Position numbers and translations under genes: made by a program | Assembly: GCA_965224045.1 (NCBI GenBank) | Contig: CBDCYD010000016.1 | Location: forward strand, 62,001 to 126,000 | DNA from: Tectiglobus sp965224045 | GTDB taxonomy: Bacteria > Pseudomonadota > Alphaproteobacteria > Rhizobiales > Hyphomicrobiaceae | Length of the DNA: 64,000 nt | Direction of reading: 5' to 3' | In this document: piece by piece, positions 53,463 through 62,560 of the stretch | Layout: each line of letters begins with the position of its first letter | How positions within the stretch are numbered: position 1 is the stretch's first letter | The notes under the pieces: model-generated | What the model saw: only the letters and a program-made list of their open reading frames with translations | What the model was told of the DNA's origin: nothing | Databases searched by the model: none

Positions 53463-54457
53463 TGGAAACCCTGCCAGAGTTCAGTCTTGTCAGGCCGCAA
53501 ACGGTTGAAGAGGCGGTTGCAGCAATCCTGGCCAAGCCGGACTGCCGGTTCCTCGGTGGCGGAACGGATCTCATCGTCAACATGCGGCGCGGCCTCGCCA
53601 GTCCGGCCAACATCGTAGACGTGACGGGTATCGATGAACTCAACCAATTGTCCTGCGATGATATCGGACTAACCATCGGTGCAGCCACAACATTGCAAGA
53701 CATCGGCCGCCATCACGGTATTCGAAGCAGGTTCAGTTCCGTCAGCGACGCGTGTGACGTGATCGCAGGGCCAAGTCATCGCGCGGTTGCAACGGTGGGC
53801 GGCAACCTGTGTCTCGACACGCGCTGCATTTACTACAATCAGAGTGACTGGTGGCGGGCCGCCAACAGTTACTGCCTCAAATACAAAGGTGAAATTTGCC
53901 ATGTTGCGCCGCAAGGCAACAGGTGCCGTGCCGCGTATTGCGGAGATTTGGCGCCGGCGTTGTTGGTGCTTGATGCCGAGGTCACGATTGCGGGGCCCGA
54001 AGGGCGACGGCGGCTTGCTCTGGCAGAGCTCTATAGGGATGATGGTGCTGACTACCTGCAGCTTTGTCCGGGTGAACTTGTCGTTGCCGTCCACGTGCCA
54101 GCAGGACAAGCGGGGGTGGTGACGCATTCTGCCTATCATAAAATCCGGGTGCGTGGTGCCATCGATTTTCCGCTGGCTGGTGTCGCTGTTGCGTGTCGCG
54201 GCGATACTGCCGGCAGCATTGCCATCAATATTGCCGTGACCGGGACCAACTCACGACCGATTGTCATCAAAGACATTGGCATGATCGAGCCTGGGCCGGA
54301 CCTTTCCGCTGAACTCGGCAGGCTCGAAAAACTGGTCCAGAAGCAGGTCTCGCCGCAACGCACGACGATAGCCGCCGCGCACTATCGCCGCCTGGCAGCG
54401 GCCGCGATGGCAGCGAAACTCACAGGTCGCTTGATCAACAGACTTTGCGAAACCTAA
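53459..54457 (+). CDS. hcrB: 4-hydroxybenzoyl-CoA reductase, FAD and [4Fe-4S] subunit
   Basis: A 332-residue flavin subunit (HcrB; HbaD). FAD blocks are RFLGGGTDLIVNMRRGL and VATVGGNLCLDTRC. What marks it as a 4-hydroxybenzoyl-CoA reductase is the extra loop with Cys122, Cys138, Cys146 and Cys155, the same residue numbers reported for the [4Fe-4S] ligands in the Thauera enzyme. This extra cluster is used to drive electrons from ferredoxin against the usual direction for the family. It ends convergently with the rubrerythrin-like gene. Confidence 0.93.
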   Translation: MMETLPEFSLVRPQTVEEAVAAILAKPDCRFLGGGTDLIVNMRRGLASPANIVDVTGIDELNQLSCDDIGLTIGAATTLQDIGRHHGIRSRFSSVSDACDVIAGPSHRAVATVGGNLCLDTRCIYYNQSDWWRAANSYCLKYKGEICHVAPQGNRCRAAYCGDLAPALLVLDAEVTIAGPEGRRRLALAELYRDDGADYLQLCPGELVVAVHVPAGQAGVVTHSAYHKIRVRGAIDFPLAGVAVACRGDTAGSIAINIAVTGTNSRPIVIKDIGMIEPGPDLSAELGRLEKLVQKQVSPQRTTIAAAHYRRLAAAAMAAKLTGRLINRLCET

Positions 54458-54511
54458 ACGCCGGTGCGGGGCAGGTTGCAACGTCTTTCAATGTCTCACA
54501 GGAACACGCTT

Positions 54512-55042
54512 TCAACCCTGGGCGATGGGCGGATCCATATCGTCGCGCGGTTGGCCATCGGTCACGGGGTACTTTTTTAGTTCAGCGAGGACGAGATCAA
54601 CATGCTCGCGCTCTTCCTCAGCGAATTCGGCTGCAAATCGCTCGACATCCACGTCGTCGGTTGCAGTACGCAACTGCTCGAAGAAGTCATGCGCCCGGCG
54701 TTCTGCATGCAGCGCCATTTGAAGTGCCTGGTGCGGTGTCATCATGTAGGAGGCGTCAGCCATATCGACAGATTCAGGTGCCTCGCCGCCACTCCACACC
54801 GCTTCGGAAGGCGAGAGTTCGGGAACGTTCATCTCCTGCATTTGACGAAGTATGTCTTTTGCATGGATTGCCTCGACATCGGCCAGCTTGCGGAACAGGT
54901 CGGCGAGTTGGGTATTGTTATGGATCTCCATTTGTTCCGCCAAATAGGTATAGCGGGCCTGGGCCTCGCGTTCCATGTGATACGCGTGTGCCAGTAGTTC
55001 AGCGACGGAACCGATGTGGGGGCCGGGAGGGGCGCTGTTCAT
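54512..55042 (-). CDS. Rubrerythrin-like ferritin-family di-iron protein
   Basis: A 176-residue four-helix protein. Probable di-iron ligands are Glu24 (MEREAQARY), Glu57 and His60 (ADVEAIHA), Glu114 (HAERRAHDFF), Glu144 and His147 (EEEREHVDL). No rubredoxin cysteines follow, so electrons must come from a separate donor. Such proteins usually reduce peroxide or scavenge oxygen or iron. Its ATG overlaps the korB stop (ATGA), tying it to korAB. A role in shielding the oxygen-sensitive KorAB/BCR system is inferred. Confidence 0.8.
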   Translation of the reverse strand: MNSAPPGPHIGSVAELLAHAYHMEREAQARYTYLAEQMEIHNNTQLADLFRKLADVEAIHAKDILRQMQEMNVPELSPSEAVWSGGEAPESVDMADASYMMTPHQALQMALHAERRAHDFFEQLRTATDDVDVERFAAEFAEEEREHVDLVLAELKKYPVTDGQPRDDMDPPIAQG

Positions 55043-55872
55043 AGTGCGAACTCCGAGTCCAGGGCTTGCGTATCACCAGAAGTCTCAGAAACGTGGGGTC
55101 CGTACGGCCTGCGCTTTCCACGATAAAGGATGCCAATGTTGAACCCATCATCCGTCATGATGCGCCGGGCTGCACGGGCTGGGTCATCCGTCGGCTCCAC
55201 GGAAGGTGGGTGCACCTTCGATTTCCATTCGCGTTCGTCGGGTCGAAACGTTACGCAGGGGCTCAAGATCTCTATGAACGAAAACCCGGGATGGCGCACG
55301 GCTTCGACAATGACGTCGGTGGTTCCCTTGATATCGCCTGAGAACTGTCGGGCGACGAAGTTGGCGCCCGATGCCAACGCGATGACCAGCGGGTGGAAGG
55401 GGCGCAGACCGGTTCCGCCGGGTGACAGTGCGCTGTCCCAATCGGGTTCCGTCGTCGGCGACGGCTGACCCTTGGTCATGCCGTAAACGCGGTTGTCCAT
55501 GACGATGTATGTCATGTCGATATTTCTTCGGCATGCATGCAGAAAATGATTGCCACCAATCGAGAAGCCGTCGCCATCGCCGCTCATCACGAGAACGGTC
55601 AGATCCGGCCGGGCGACCTTTAGGCCGGCACCAACCGCCAAGGAACGACCGTGCACGCCGTGAAACCCGTAGCAATTCGTGTAGGCGGGAATGCGGGACG
55701 AGCAGCCGATACCGGAGACGACCGCGACTTCTTGTGGCGGTGTTCCGAGGGCTGCCAGCGCCTTGGTGAGAGACAGCAAAACGTGAAAGTCTCCGCAACC
55801 GGGACACCATACGGGTGTCGTTTCCGACTTATAGTCGCCAGCTTTGAATGCGGATTGATTTTGAACATTCAT
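55039..55872 (-). CDS. korB: 2-oxoglutarate:ferredoxin oxidoreductase, beta subunit
   Basis: A 277-residue TPP-binding subunit. ATG 55872 overlaps the korA stop as ATGA and has GGAAGA upstream. Motifs are TPVWCPGCGDFHVLLSL (cluster/TPP region), GIGCSSRIPAYTNCYGFHGV, VMSGDGDGFSIGGNHFLHAC (Mg-TPP GDG) and VMDNRVYGMTKGQPSPT. In Thauera and Azoarcus this enzyme reduces the ferredoxin used by benzoyl-CoA reductase. Its position next to badDEFGB fits that role. Confidence 0.9.
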   Translation of the reverse strand: MNVQNQSAFKAGDYKSETTPVWCPGCGDFHVLLSLTKALAALGTPPQEVAVVSGIGCSSRIPAYTNCYGFHGVHGRSLAVGAGLKVARPDLTVLVMSGDGDGFSIGGNHFLHACRRNIDMTYIVMDNRVYGMTKGQPSPTTEPDWDSALSPGGTGLRPFHPLVIALASGANFVARQFSGDIKGTTDVIVEAVRHPGFSFIEILSPCVTFRPDEREWKSKVHPPSVEPTDDPARAARRIMTDDGFNIGILYRGKRRPYGPHVSETSGDTQALDSEFAL

Positions 55873-57650
55873 TGCGTCTTCCAATCATGGATGTAGTCGC
55901 AGATTTCGCCGGGGCGAATTGGATGCGGGCCGGGTCGATTAAACTGTCGGACATCGCCTGGAAGATCGCACTTTGCACGCAGATAGTCGTAGAATTGCCC
56001 GGAATGGGTTTGTTCGACGACCAAGATGCGCCGGGCGTCTTCAATCGCGGCTAGGAATTGCTGCCTGCAGAACGGGGCGATGAGGCGGATGGCCGCCAAT
56101 CTCGTTGAGATGCCTTCTTCGGCAAGGTTCGTCATCGCTTCGCGTGCCGCGCCGGTTAGTGATCCCCACGTGATGATCGTAAACTCGGCCGGCGCTGCAT
56201 CCGGACCGGCGGTTTCCACCATCGCCCAGTGCGTGCCGTAGTCGTAGGTTTCGATTTTGGTGCGCCGCTTGTCGAGCTGCTTGGCATGATCGCCGCCGCT
56301 GGCTGTCGGCGTGCCTGCGGTGGTGTGGGTCAGGCCGTCGGCCGTATACTGTCCACCGGCCAAACCGGGCAGAGCCATCGGTGAAACGCCATTCTCAGTC
56401 AAGGCATATCTGCAATAGGCGGTTTGCGGTGGCGCTCCTAGAACATCGCGATGCGCTGTGAAGCCGGCATTTGCCGGACGTTCGATCACAGCGCGCGTCT
56501 GGCCGAGTGATTGGTCAGAAAGCACGACCGCAGGGACTTGCATCGCCTCCGCCAATTGCACTGCCCATTGCGTTGTGAAGATGCAGTCGGCGATGCCAAG
56601 TGGTGCCACGACGATGTGCGGTGCGTCGCCGTGGCAGCCATAGACTGCAATATTAAGGTCGGATTGTTCAGACTTGGTGGGAATGCCGGTTGATGGGCCA
56701 CCGCGCATCACATCGACGATGACGACTGGGACTTCTGCTGCCGTTGCAAGGCCAAGCGACTCACTCATGAGCGCGAGCCCCGGGCCGGACGTTGCGGTTA
56801 TGGCGGCCCGCCCGCCGAATGATGCGCCGATTGCCATGTTGATTGATGCCAGTTCGTCTTCTGCCTGCAGCAGTGTGCCGCCGACTTTGGGCAGCGACGA
56901 AGCCAGCCACTCCAACGCCTCGGTTGCCGGGGTGATTGGGTAGGCGGCGGCGAAGCGTACGCCACCACGCACCGCGCCCAATCCGACCGCCTCGTTTCCG
57001 GTTATTGACCAACGCGCTTTGTCGTCAGCCGGCGGTGGCTGCAGTTGGAACTTCGTGTCCAGTGGGTCAGCCTCGCGCATTCCGACCTTGATGCACGCCC
57101 GCCCGGCGTCGATGGCAGCGTCGCCTTTGCTGGCCAGTTTGCTCGCAATGACGCGCATCACATGATCCGCGGGAATGCCAACAAGTCCGGTTGCCAGTCC
57201 GACGGCGATCATGTTCTCGCGCCCGTGCGGCACTTGACCTGCCAGTTCCTTCAGGCCGACCTCGGCCTGATCGGCGCCCATCGCTGCGATGGCGGCAGGG
57301 GCGTCGCCGCTCTCCGGATCGCAGATGATCAGTCCGTCCGCAGTCAACACAATCTCGGCTGCAAACCGGTCTGCGTTGCGCCAATCGATTGCGATAAGAA
57401 AGTCGATAACTCCTGCCATGCATTCGACGGGTCGTGGCGACAGGCGCAGGAGTGCAGCTGCTTCACCGCCTCTGATTTGCGGGCCGACCGATCGACTCAT
57501 GATGCCGTGCCATCCGGCCTTGCCCGCCGCCTCGAGAACGATCTCTCCTGCTGTGATGACGCCCGCGCCGCCACTGCCGACGAGTGCAAATGCGACGCTC
57601 GATTTCAGATCGGGTGATTGGCCTGCGGTTTTTGATTTAACCAGTTCCAT
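55869..57650 (-). CDS. korA: 2-oxoglutarate:ferredoxin oxidoreductase, fused gamma-alpha subunit
   Basis: A 593-residue protein. Residues about 15-190 are the gamma domain (VGSGGAGVITAGEIVLEAAG, SRSVGPQIRGGEAAALLR). The rest is the alpha domain (GNEAVGLGAVRGGVRFAAAY, PITPATEALEWLASSLPKVG, TSGPGLALMSESLGLATAAE). ATG 57650 is chosen; the frame is open 42 codons further, but that extension would cover the operator at 57722 and lacks homology. It carries electrons from 2-oxoglutarate oxidation to ferredoxin, with KorB. It is divergent from badD. Confidence 0.9.
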   Translation of the reverse strand: MELVKSKTAGQSPDLKSSVAFALVGSGGAGVITAGEIVLEAAGKAGWHGIMSRSVGPQIRGGEAAALLRLSPRPVECMAGVIDFLIAIDWRNADRFAAEIVLTADGLIICDPESGDAPAAIAAMGADQAEVGLKELAGQVPHGRENMIAVGLATGLVGIPADHVMRVIASKLASKGDAAIDAGRACIKVGMREADPLDTKFQLQPPPADDKARWSITGNEAVGLGAVRGGVRFAAAYPITPATEALEWLASSLPKVGGTLLQAEDELASINMAIGASFGGRAAITATSGPGLALMSESLGLATAAEVPVVIVDVMRGGPSTGIPTKSEQSDLNIAVYGCHGDAPHIVVAPLGIADCIFTTQWAVQLAEAMQVPAVVLSDQSLGQTRAVIERPANAGFTAHRDVLGAPPQTAYCRYALTENGVSPMALPGLAGGQYTADGLTHTTAGTPTASGGDHAKQLDKRRTKIETYDYGTHWAMVETAGPDAAPAEFTIITWGSLTGAAREAMTNLAEEGISTRLAAIRLIAPFCRQQFLAAIEDARRILVVEQTHSGQFYDYLRAKCDLPGDVRQFNRPGPHPIRPGEICDYIHDWKTQ

Positions 57651-57721
57651 CGTCTTGTCGCTTGCCGCTTCAGGGATCGCCTCGAATGGATCAGCACCAG
57701 ATGTCCAAACGGGAGTTGACC

Positions 57722-57749
57722 TTAAATACGTATTGCAGTACCATTTTAC
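57722..57749 (+). promoter_or_regulatory. Bad-island operator, copy C (korAB / badDEFG)
   Basis: It reads TTAAATACGTATT, three bases, GTACCATTTTAC on the + strand. It sits in the 221-bp divergent region, 72 bp before korA and 122 bp before badD, so one site could govern both directions. Overlapping dyad AATACGTATT is present at its left end. Confidence 0.7.
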
Positions 57750-57871
57750 TTTAATAATCATCGAGCGCCCTGTCAATGCAGTGGAGAAGGCTGCGCGAGG
57801 GGCGGGAGTTCATAGATCTGAGCACGGCGAACAGCGGAGTTGGGTGGAGATCGGTCAAGGCGAGGCAATCC

Positions 57872-59047
57872 ATGAGTAAGCCATCAACTACAGATATCAT
57901 CGAGCATTGCCAGGGCCTGTTCGAAGACCTGAACTTCACAAGCGCGCGGCGGTGGAAGGAGGCGCAAGCGGGCCGAAAGGTCGTTGGCTATATGCCTGTC
58001 TATGTTCCCCGCGAGATCATTCATGCCGCCGGCATGCTGCCCCTCGGCATACTCGGTGGCGGCGATCAGCTCGAGGTTATCCACGGCGACGCTTACTATC
58101 AGAGTTACATTTGTCGCATTCCGCGCTCGACAATTGAACTTGGTGTCTCGGGGCGCCTCGATTTCGTCGACGGCATGCTGTTTCCATCAATCTGCGACGT
58201 CATCCGGAATCTTTCCGGGATGTGGATGATGATGTTTCCGGATACCTACTCCAAGTATTTCGACGTTCCTCAAACCTACGAGGACGACGTCGGCGGCAGG
58301 TTCTACGAGACCGAAATAGCTGATTTGTTGCGCGATCTGGAGGAACTCGGCGGGCGCAAGGTCGGCGCAGACGACCTGCGTGCTTCGATTGAGACCTATA
58401 ACGAGAACAGGCGGTGGATACGCAAGCTCTACGCACTGCGGGCGGAGAAACCGTGGCAGATCCCGGCGGCGGAGTGTTACCTCGTCGTGCGCGCGGGCCT
58501 CGTTCTGCCGGTCGAGGATCACACCGAGTTGCTGCGGAATTACCTGGCGTCCGTCGAGGGTGAAGAACGCCCCGTACGCGACAACTGCCGTGTCGTTGTG
58601 ACCGGTCTGTTTTGCGAGCAGCCGCCGCTCAATCTGATCAAGTCCCTGGAACTGGCGGGATGCTATGTCGTCGACGATGATCTGATGCTGGTTACGCGCT
58701 GGCTGATCGATGACGTGCCGCTCGACGGTGACCCGATACACAATCTCGCCCAGGCCTTCCTGCATCACTCCGAGTGTACGGCCGCGAAATACGAGCCGAA
58801 CCCGGAGGAAAAAGGCCAGTACCTGGTTCGTGCCGTCCAGCGCACCGGCGCCGAAGGTGTGATATTCGCGTCACCCAGTTTCTGCGACCCGGCTCTCCTG
58901 GACCGGCCGATGCTGCAGAACGTGCTCAAGAAGGCCGGCATCCCCTACATCGCTTTCAAGTACGCCGAGAACTCCGGGCAAATGCAGCCGATTCGCGAGC
59001 AGGCCGGAACGTTTGCCGATTCAATCAAGCTTTGGAGCGCAGCATGA
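57872..59047 (+). CDS. badD: Benzoyl-CoA reductase, gamma subunit (BadD/BcrC)
   Basis: A 391-residue HgdB-like subunit; ATG 57872 is the start of homology. Blocks are KVVGYMPVYVPREIIHAAGM, LPLGILGGGDQLEVIHGDAY, YQSYICRIPRSTIELGV and FVDGMLFPSICDVIRNLSGM, then TGLFCEQPPLNLIKSLELAG and VIFASPSFCDPALLDRPML. With BadE it forms the module that holds benzoyl-CoA and a [4Fe-4S] cluster. The three following bad genes overlap end to end, giving the order D-E-F-G known from R. palustris. Confidence 0.92.
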   Translation: MSKPSTTDIIEHCQGLFEDLNFTSARRWKEAQAGRKVVGYMPVYVPREIIHAAGMLPLGILGGGDQLEVIHGDAYYQSYICRIPRSTIELGVSGRLDFVDGMLFPSICDVIRNLSGMWMMMFPDTYSKYFDVPQTYEDDVGGRFYETEIADLLRDLEELGGRKVGADDLRASIETYNENRRWIRKLYALRAEKPWQIPAAECYLVVRAGLVLPVEDHTELLRNYLASVEGEERPVRDNCRVVVTGLFCEQPPLNLIKSLELAGCYVVDDDLMLVTRWLIDDVPLDGDPIHNLAQAFLHHSECTAAKYEPNPEEKGQYLVRAVQRTGAEGVIFASPSFCDPALLDRPMLQNVLKKAGIPYIAFKYAENSGQMQPIREQAGTFADSIKLWSAA

Positions 59048-60363
59048 ACGTAAAAATTACGACGAGCAGGGCGCCAGACGTCAAGGTCGAAAAAGACGCC
59101 TCGATGGTGAAGCAAAAGGAGATGATGGCGACACACTACGATCGACTCGCCAACGCGGAAGCTGCCGGCCACAAGGTTGCGTCCACCTTTGTGCCCGGCA
59201 ATCTCAACGAACTGCTGATGTGCTTTGACCTGGTCAACAACCTTCCGGAGGTCAACGCGATCCAGAGCGGGCTGCGCAGAAAGAGCGGCGCGTATGTTAT
59301 GGAAGCAGAAAAAGCGGGCCATAGCGAAGATGTTTGCACGTATGTCAAATCGGACATTGGAATGATGGCCAAGGGCAACATCGGGCCGAACGGCAAGAAA
59401 CTGCCCGCACCCGACGTCCTATTGTTGTCCTACACCGGTTGCTTCACCTTCATGAAGTGGTTCGAACTCCTCAGGGAGCAATACGACTGCGAAACCATAT
59501 TCCTTCAAACGCCCTACATGGCGGACGGCAAGATCACGCCGAATATGATCGAATACATGGTCAAGCAGTTGAAGGAAGACGTCATTCCGAAGCTGGAGCG
59601 CGTGAGCGGCGTCAAGTTCGATATTGATCGCCTGCGTGAATACCTGAAAAAGTCCGCTGCAGCGGAAGACGATCTCGTCTACATCCTGCAAAGTGCCAAA
59701 AACAGGCCTTCGCCGATCGATGCCTATTTTGGCGGCATCTATTATATCGGCCCGATCTTTGGAGCTTTTCGTGGCACCGACGATGCGGTCGACTATTACC
59801 GCTTCCTGCGCGAAGAAGTCGACCAACGCCTGGCGGCCGGCCTCGGTCCGGTAACACCGGATGGTGCGATGGGCGAGGAACGCTACCGGCTGGTTGTCGA
59901 GGGGCCGCCGAACTACACCAATTTCCGCCAGTTCTGGAAGATGTTTTATGAGGAAGGCGCAGTTGTCGTGGCTTCCAGTTACACCAAGGTTGGTGGAACC
60001 TATGATTTTGGGTTTCGCCATGATCCCGACAGGCCGTTGGAGACGCTCGCGGAGTACTGTCTCGGCGTCTACACGAACAGGTCATTGCCGATGCGCGTTG
60101 AGATGTTGACCAACTACATCAACGAGTATGAGGCCGACGGCCTGCTGATCAATTCGATCAAGAGCTGCAATAGTTTCTCCGCCGGACAGCTTCTGATCAT
60201 GCGCGAAGTCGAAAAGCGCACGGGTAAGCCGGCCGCGTTCGTCGAGACGGATTTGGTCGATCCGCGTTATTTCTCGGCGGCCAACGTCAAAAACCGACTG
60301 GAGAGTTATTTCCAGATGGTCGAGCAAAAGCGCGCCGGCGCCAAGGAAGGTGTCGCGGCATGA
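59044..60363 (+). CDS. badE: Benzoyl-CoA reductase, beta subunit (BadE/BcrB)
   Basis: A 439-residue HgdB-like subunit; ATG 59044 overlaps the badD stop (ATGA). Segments are VASTFVPGNLNELLMCFDLV, HSEDVCTYVKSDIGMMAKGN, LPAPDVLLLSYTGCFTFMKW, RPSPIDAYFGGIYYIGPIFG and LINSIKSCNSFSAGQLLIMR. The cysteines in DVCTYVK, TGCFTF and SCNSFS are candidates for cluster binding. It partners BadD in the substrate module that reduces benzoyl-CoA to a cyclohexadiene-carboxyl-CoA. Confidence 0.92.
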   Translation: MNVKITTSRAPDVKVEKDASMVKQKEMMATHYDRLANAEAAGHKVASTFVPGNLNELLMCFDLVNNLPEVNAIQSGLRRKSGAYVMEAEKAGHSEDVCTYVKSDIGMMAKGNIGPNGKKLPAPDVLLLSYTGCFTFMKWFELLREQYDCETIFLQTPYMADGKITPNMIEYMVKQLKEDVIPKLERVSGVKFDIDRLREYLKKSAAAEDDLVYILQSAKNRPSPIDAYFGGIYYIGPIFGAFRGTDDAVDYYRFLREEVDQRLAAGLGPVTPDGAMGEERYRLVVEGPPNYTNFRQFWKMFYEEGAVVVASSYTKVGGTYDFGFRHDPDRPLETLAEYCLGVYTNRSLPMRVEMLTNYINEYEADGLLINSIKSCNSFSAGQLLIMREVEKRTGKPAAFVETDLVDPRYFSAANVKNRLESYFQMVEQKRAGAKEGVAA

Positions 60364-61685
60364 AGACATTCATCGGAATTGACCTCGGCTCCACGACGAC
60401 CAAGGCCGTGCTTCTCGACGAGAACCAGGGACTGCTAGGCCGTGGCATCACCAACTCGCGCTCAAACTATGACACGGCGTGCCGTGTTGCGAGCCAGGAG
60501 GCTGCGATCGATGCCAGGTTTGCATTGTTTCGTCGGGAGTTTGACCAAGACACCGGTACGAAGAGTCAGGTCGAGAGTTTTCTTGCTGCACTCGAACGTG
60601 CATTCCGCCTCGAGCAATTCCTCGAGCAATTGGATGATTTGGAACAAATCTGCATCAAGCATGTCCAGGGTGATCGCTTTGCCGAGGTCGCGGACGGCGT
60701 AAAGCAGGCTTTGCATGAGGTATTTGAACGCCTGCGCGAAGAGGCGCCGGCGATGTTTGCTGCCGATGCGAAACGCAAGTCGGACTTCTTTCGCGATCTC
60801 GCAGGTTCACGCTATCTCATGATAGCCGAAGACGTCGCGCGCGATGCCGGGCTTGCCTACGAACTCCTCCTCAATGTCTACGACAAGTCGATTATTGCGG
60901 TCGAGAACAGACCGCCTTCGGGTGGGCTGAGTGACAAGTTCGCAAGCGCCTTGAACCGCGTTGCGGAGGAAGGCCTCGGTCTGACAGGAGACCTGTCGCG
61001 GCGCATCGAGCGCGCTCTCGACATTGAGTTGGCAGAGACCTATCTGGTCGGTACCGGCTATGGCCGCGTAACACTGCCATTTTCGAAAGAGCACATTCGC
61101 TCGGAGATTCTGTGTCACGGCCTCGGTGCTCATATGATGTATCCGAAGACGCGCACGGTGCTCGACATCGGCGGGCAAGATACGAAGGGCATCCAAGTGG
61201 ACGCCGACGGGATCGTCGAGAATTTCCAGATGAATGACCGGTGTGCGGCCGGATGCGGTCGCTATCTCGGCTACATCGCTGATGAAATGAACATGGGCCT
61301 ACACGAACTCGGTCCTATGGCCATGAAATCCGGCAAACCGGCGCGCATCAATTCGACATGCACCGTCTTCGCGGGAGCGGAGCTGCGCGATCGTCTTGCA
61401 CTTGGCGAGAAGCGCGAGGATATTCTGGCTGGATTGCATCGCGCCATCATTCTAAGAGCGATGTCGATCATCTCCCGTTCGGGTGGCATATCGGACGAGT
61501 TCACTTTCACAGGCGGTGTTGCAAAGAACGATGCGGCCGTGCGCGAGTTAAGAAAGCTCGTGTGCGAGAACTACGGTGAAGTGACAATCAACATTGATCC
61601 TGACTCGATTTATACCGGCGCGCTCGGGGCAGCCGAGTTTGCTCGGCGCGCCGGCGAAGGACGCGCGGAAGGAGTGGATCGATGA
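60360..61685 (+). CDS. badF: Benzoyl-CoA reductase, alpha subunit, ATP-hydrolysing activator (BadF/BcrA)
   Basis: A 441-residue ASKHA-type ATPase. The nucleotide motif is FIGIDLGSTTTKAVLLDENQ. The cluster-bridging cysteines are in NDRCAAGCGRYLGYIADEM and INSTCTVFAGAELRDRLALG, and TVLDIGGQDTKGIQVDADG is the second phosphate motif. A long insertion (residues about 45-215) is typical of Bcr/Bad-type rather than Bzd-type enzymes. With BadG it binds one [4Fe-4S] and couples ATP hydrolysis to low-potential electron transfer. Confidence 0.93.
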   Translation: MKTFIGIDLGSTTTKAVLLDENQGLLGRGITNSRSNYDTACRVASQEAAIDARFALFRREFDQDTGTKSQVESFLAALERAFRLEQFLEQLDDLEQICIKHVQGDRFAEVADGVKQALHEVFERLREEAPAMFAADAKRKSDFFRDLAGSRYLMIAEDVARDAGLAYELLLNVYDKSIIAVENRPPSGGLSDKFASALNRVAEEGLGLTGDLSRRIERALDIELAETYLVGTGYGRVTLPFSKEHIRSEILCHGLGAHMMYPKTRTVLDIGGQDTKGIQVDADGIVENFQMNDRCAAGCGRYLGYIADEMNMGLHELGPMAMKSGKPARINSTCTVFAGAELRDRLALGEKREDILAGLHRAIILRAMSIISRSGGISDEFTFTGGVAKNDAAVRELRKLVCENYGEVTINIDPDSIYTGALGAAEFARRAGEGRAEGVDR

Positions 61686-62527
61686 CGCTATCGGCAGGAA
61701 TCGATGTTGGCACGGGCGCCGTCAAGGCGGCGATATTCAGCGTTGAAGACGGCGAGGAAAAGTGGCTGTCACGGGCGGTTCTACGCGTGCGCCAGCGTGA
61801 CCCGCTGGAACTTGCTCGGGAGGCATTCGAGCAGGCGATGGCGGAGGCCGGGGTCGAGCAGGGGGATCTGCATTATGTCGCGACGACGGGTGAAGGTGAA
61901 TCAGTTCCGTTTCACACCGGTCACTTCTATTCGATGACGTCGCATGCGCGCGGTGCAATTTTTCTCAATGCCGAAAGCGGCGCTGTTCTTGACTGCGGGG
62001 CTCTGCACGGACGGGCCATCATGACGGATCAGCGCGGAAAGGTTCTGAGTTACAAGATGACAAGTCAGTGCGCATCCGGATCCGGCCAGTTCTTGGAAAA
62101 CATTGCGCGCTATCTCGGCATCGCCCAGGACGAGGTTGGAAGTTTATCGCTAAAGGCTGATCAGCCGGAGACCGTGTCCAGCATCTGCGCGGTTCTCGCA
62201 GAAACGGACGTCATCAACATGGTGTCGCGAGGTATCACGGCGCCGAACATCTTGAAGGGTATTCATCTGTCGATGGCTAGCCGGATGGCGCGACTGCTGA
62301 AATCAATCGGTGTCACCGACAATGTCGTAATGATGACCGGCGGGCTGGCTCTCGACCAGGGGCTTGTCGGTGCGCTCGGCGAGGAACTCGACAAGATGAA
62401 GGGGGTTGAAGCGAAGGTTGCCACGCACCCGGACGCCATTTTCGCCGGGGCGGTCGGAGCGGCGCTATGGGGCGCCTTCCGCTACGACAAGCTCGCTGCC
62501 TCCGGCCATCTACTCAAAGCTTCATGA
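61682..62527 (+). CDS. badG: Benzoyl-CoA reductase, delta subunit, ATP-hydrolysing activator (BadG/BcrD)
   Basis: A 281-residue ASKHA ATPase paralogous to BadF without its insertion. Motifs are LSAGIDVGTGAVKAAIFSVE, KMTSQCASGSGQFLENIARY, TVSSICAVLAETDVINMVSR and MMTGGLALDQGLVGALGEEL. The Cys residues in QCASG and SICAV should supply its half of the bridging cluster. It overlaps the badF stop by 4 bp and ends 33 bp before the ferredoxin gene. Confidence 0.93.
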   Translation: MTLSAGIDVGTGAVKAAIFSVEDGEEKWLSRAVLRVRQRDPLELAREAFEQAMAEAGVEQGDLHYVATTGEGESVPFHTGHFYSMTSHARGAIFLNAESGAVLDCGALHGRAIMTDQRGKVLSYKMTSQCASGSGQFLENIARYLGIAQDEVGSLSLKADQPETVSSICAVLAETDVINMVSRGITAPNILKGIHLSMASRMARLLKSIGVTDNVVMMTGGLALDQGLVGALGEELDKMKGVEAKVATHPDAIFAGAVGAALWGAFRYDKLAASGHLLKAS

Positions 62528-62560
62528 CTGTCGAAATCGGGCAACCAAAGGAGATCCGCC

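Noticed and set aside
55869..57776. Longer start of korA at 57776
   Set aside because: The extra 42 codons lack homology and would include the shared operator at 57722-57749.
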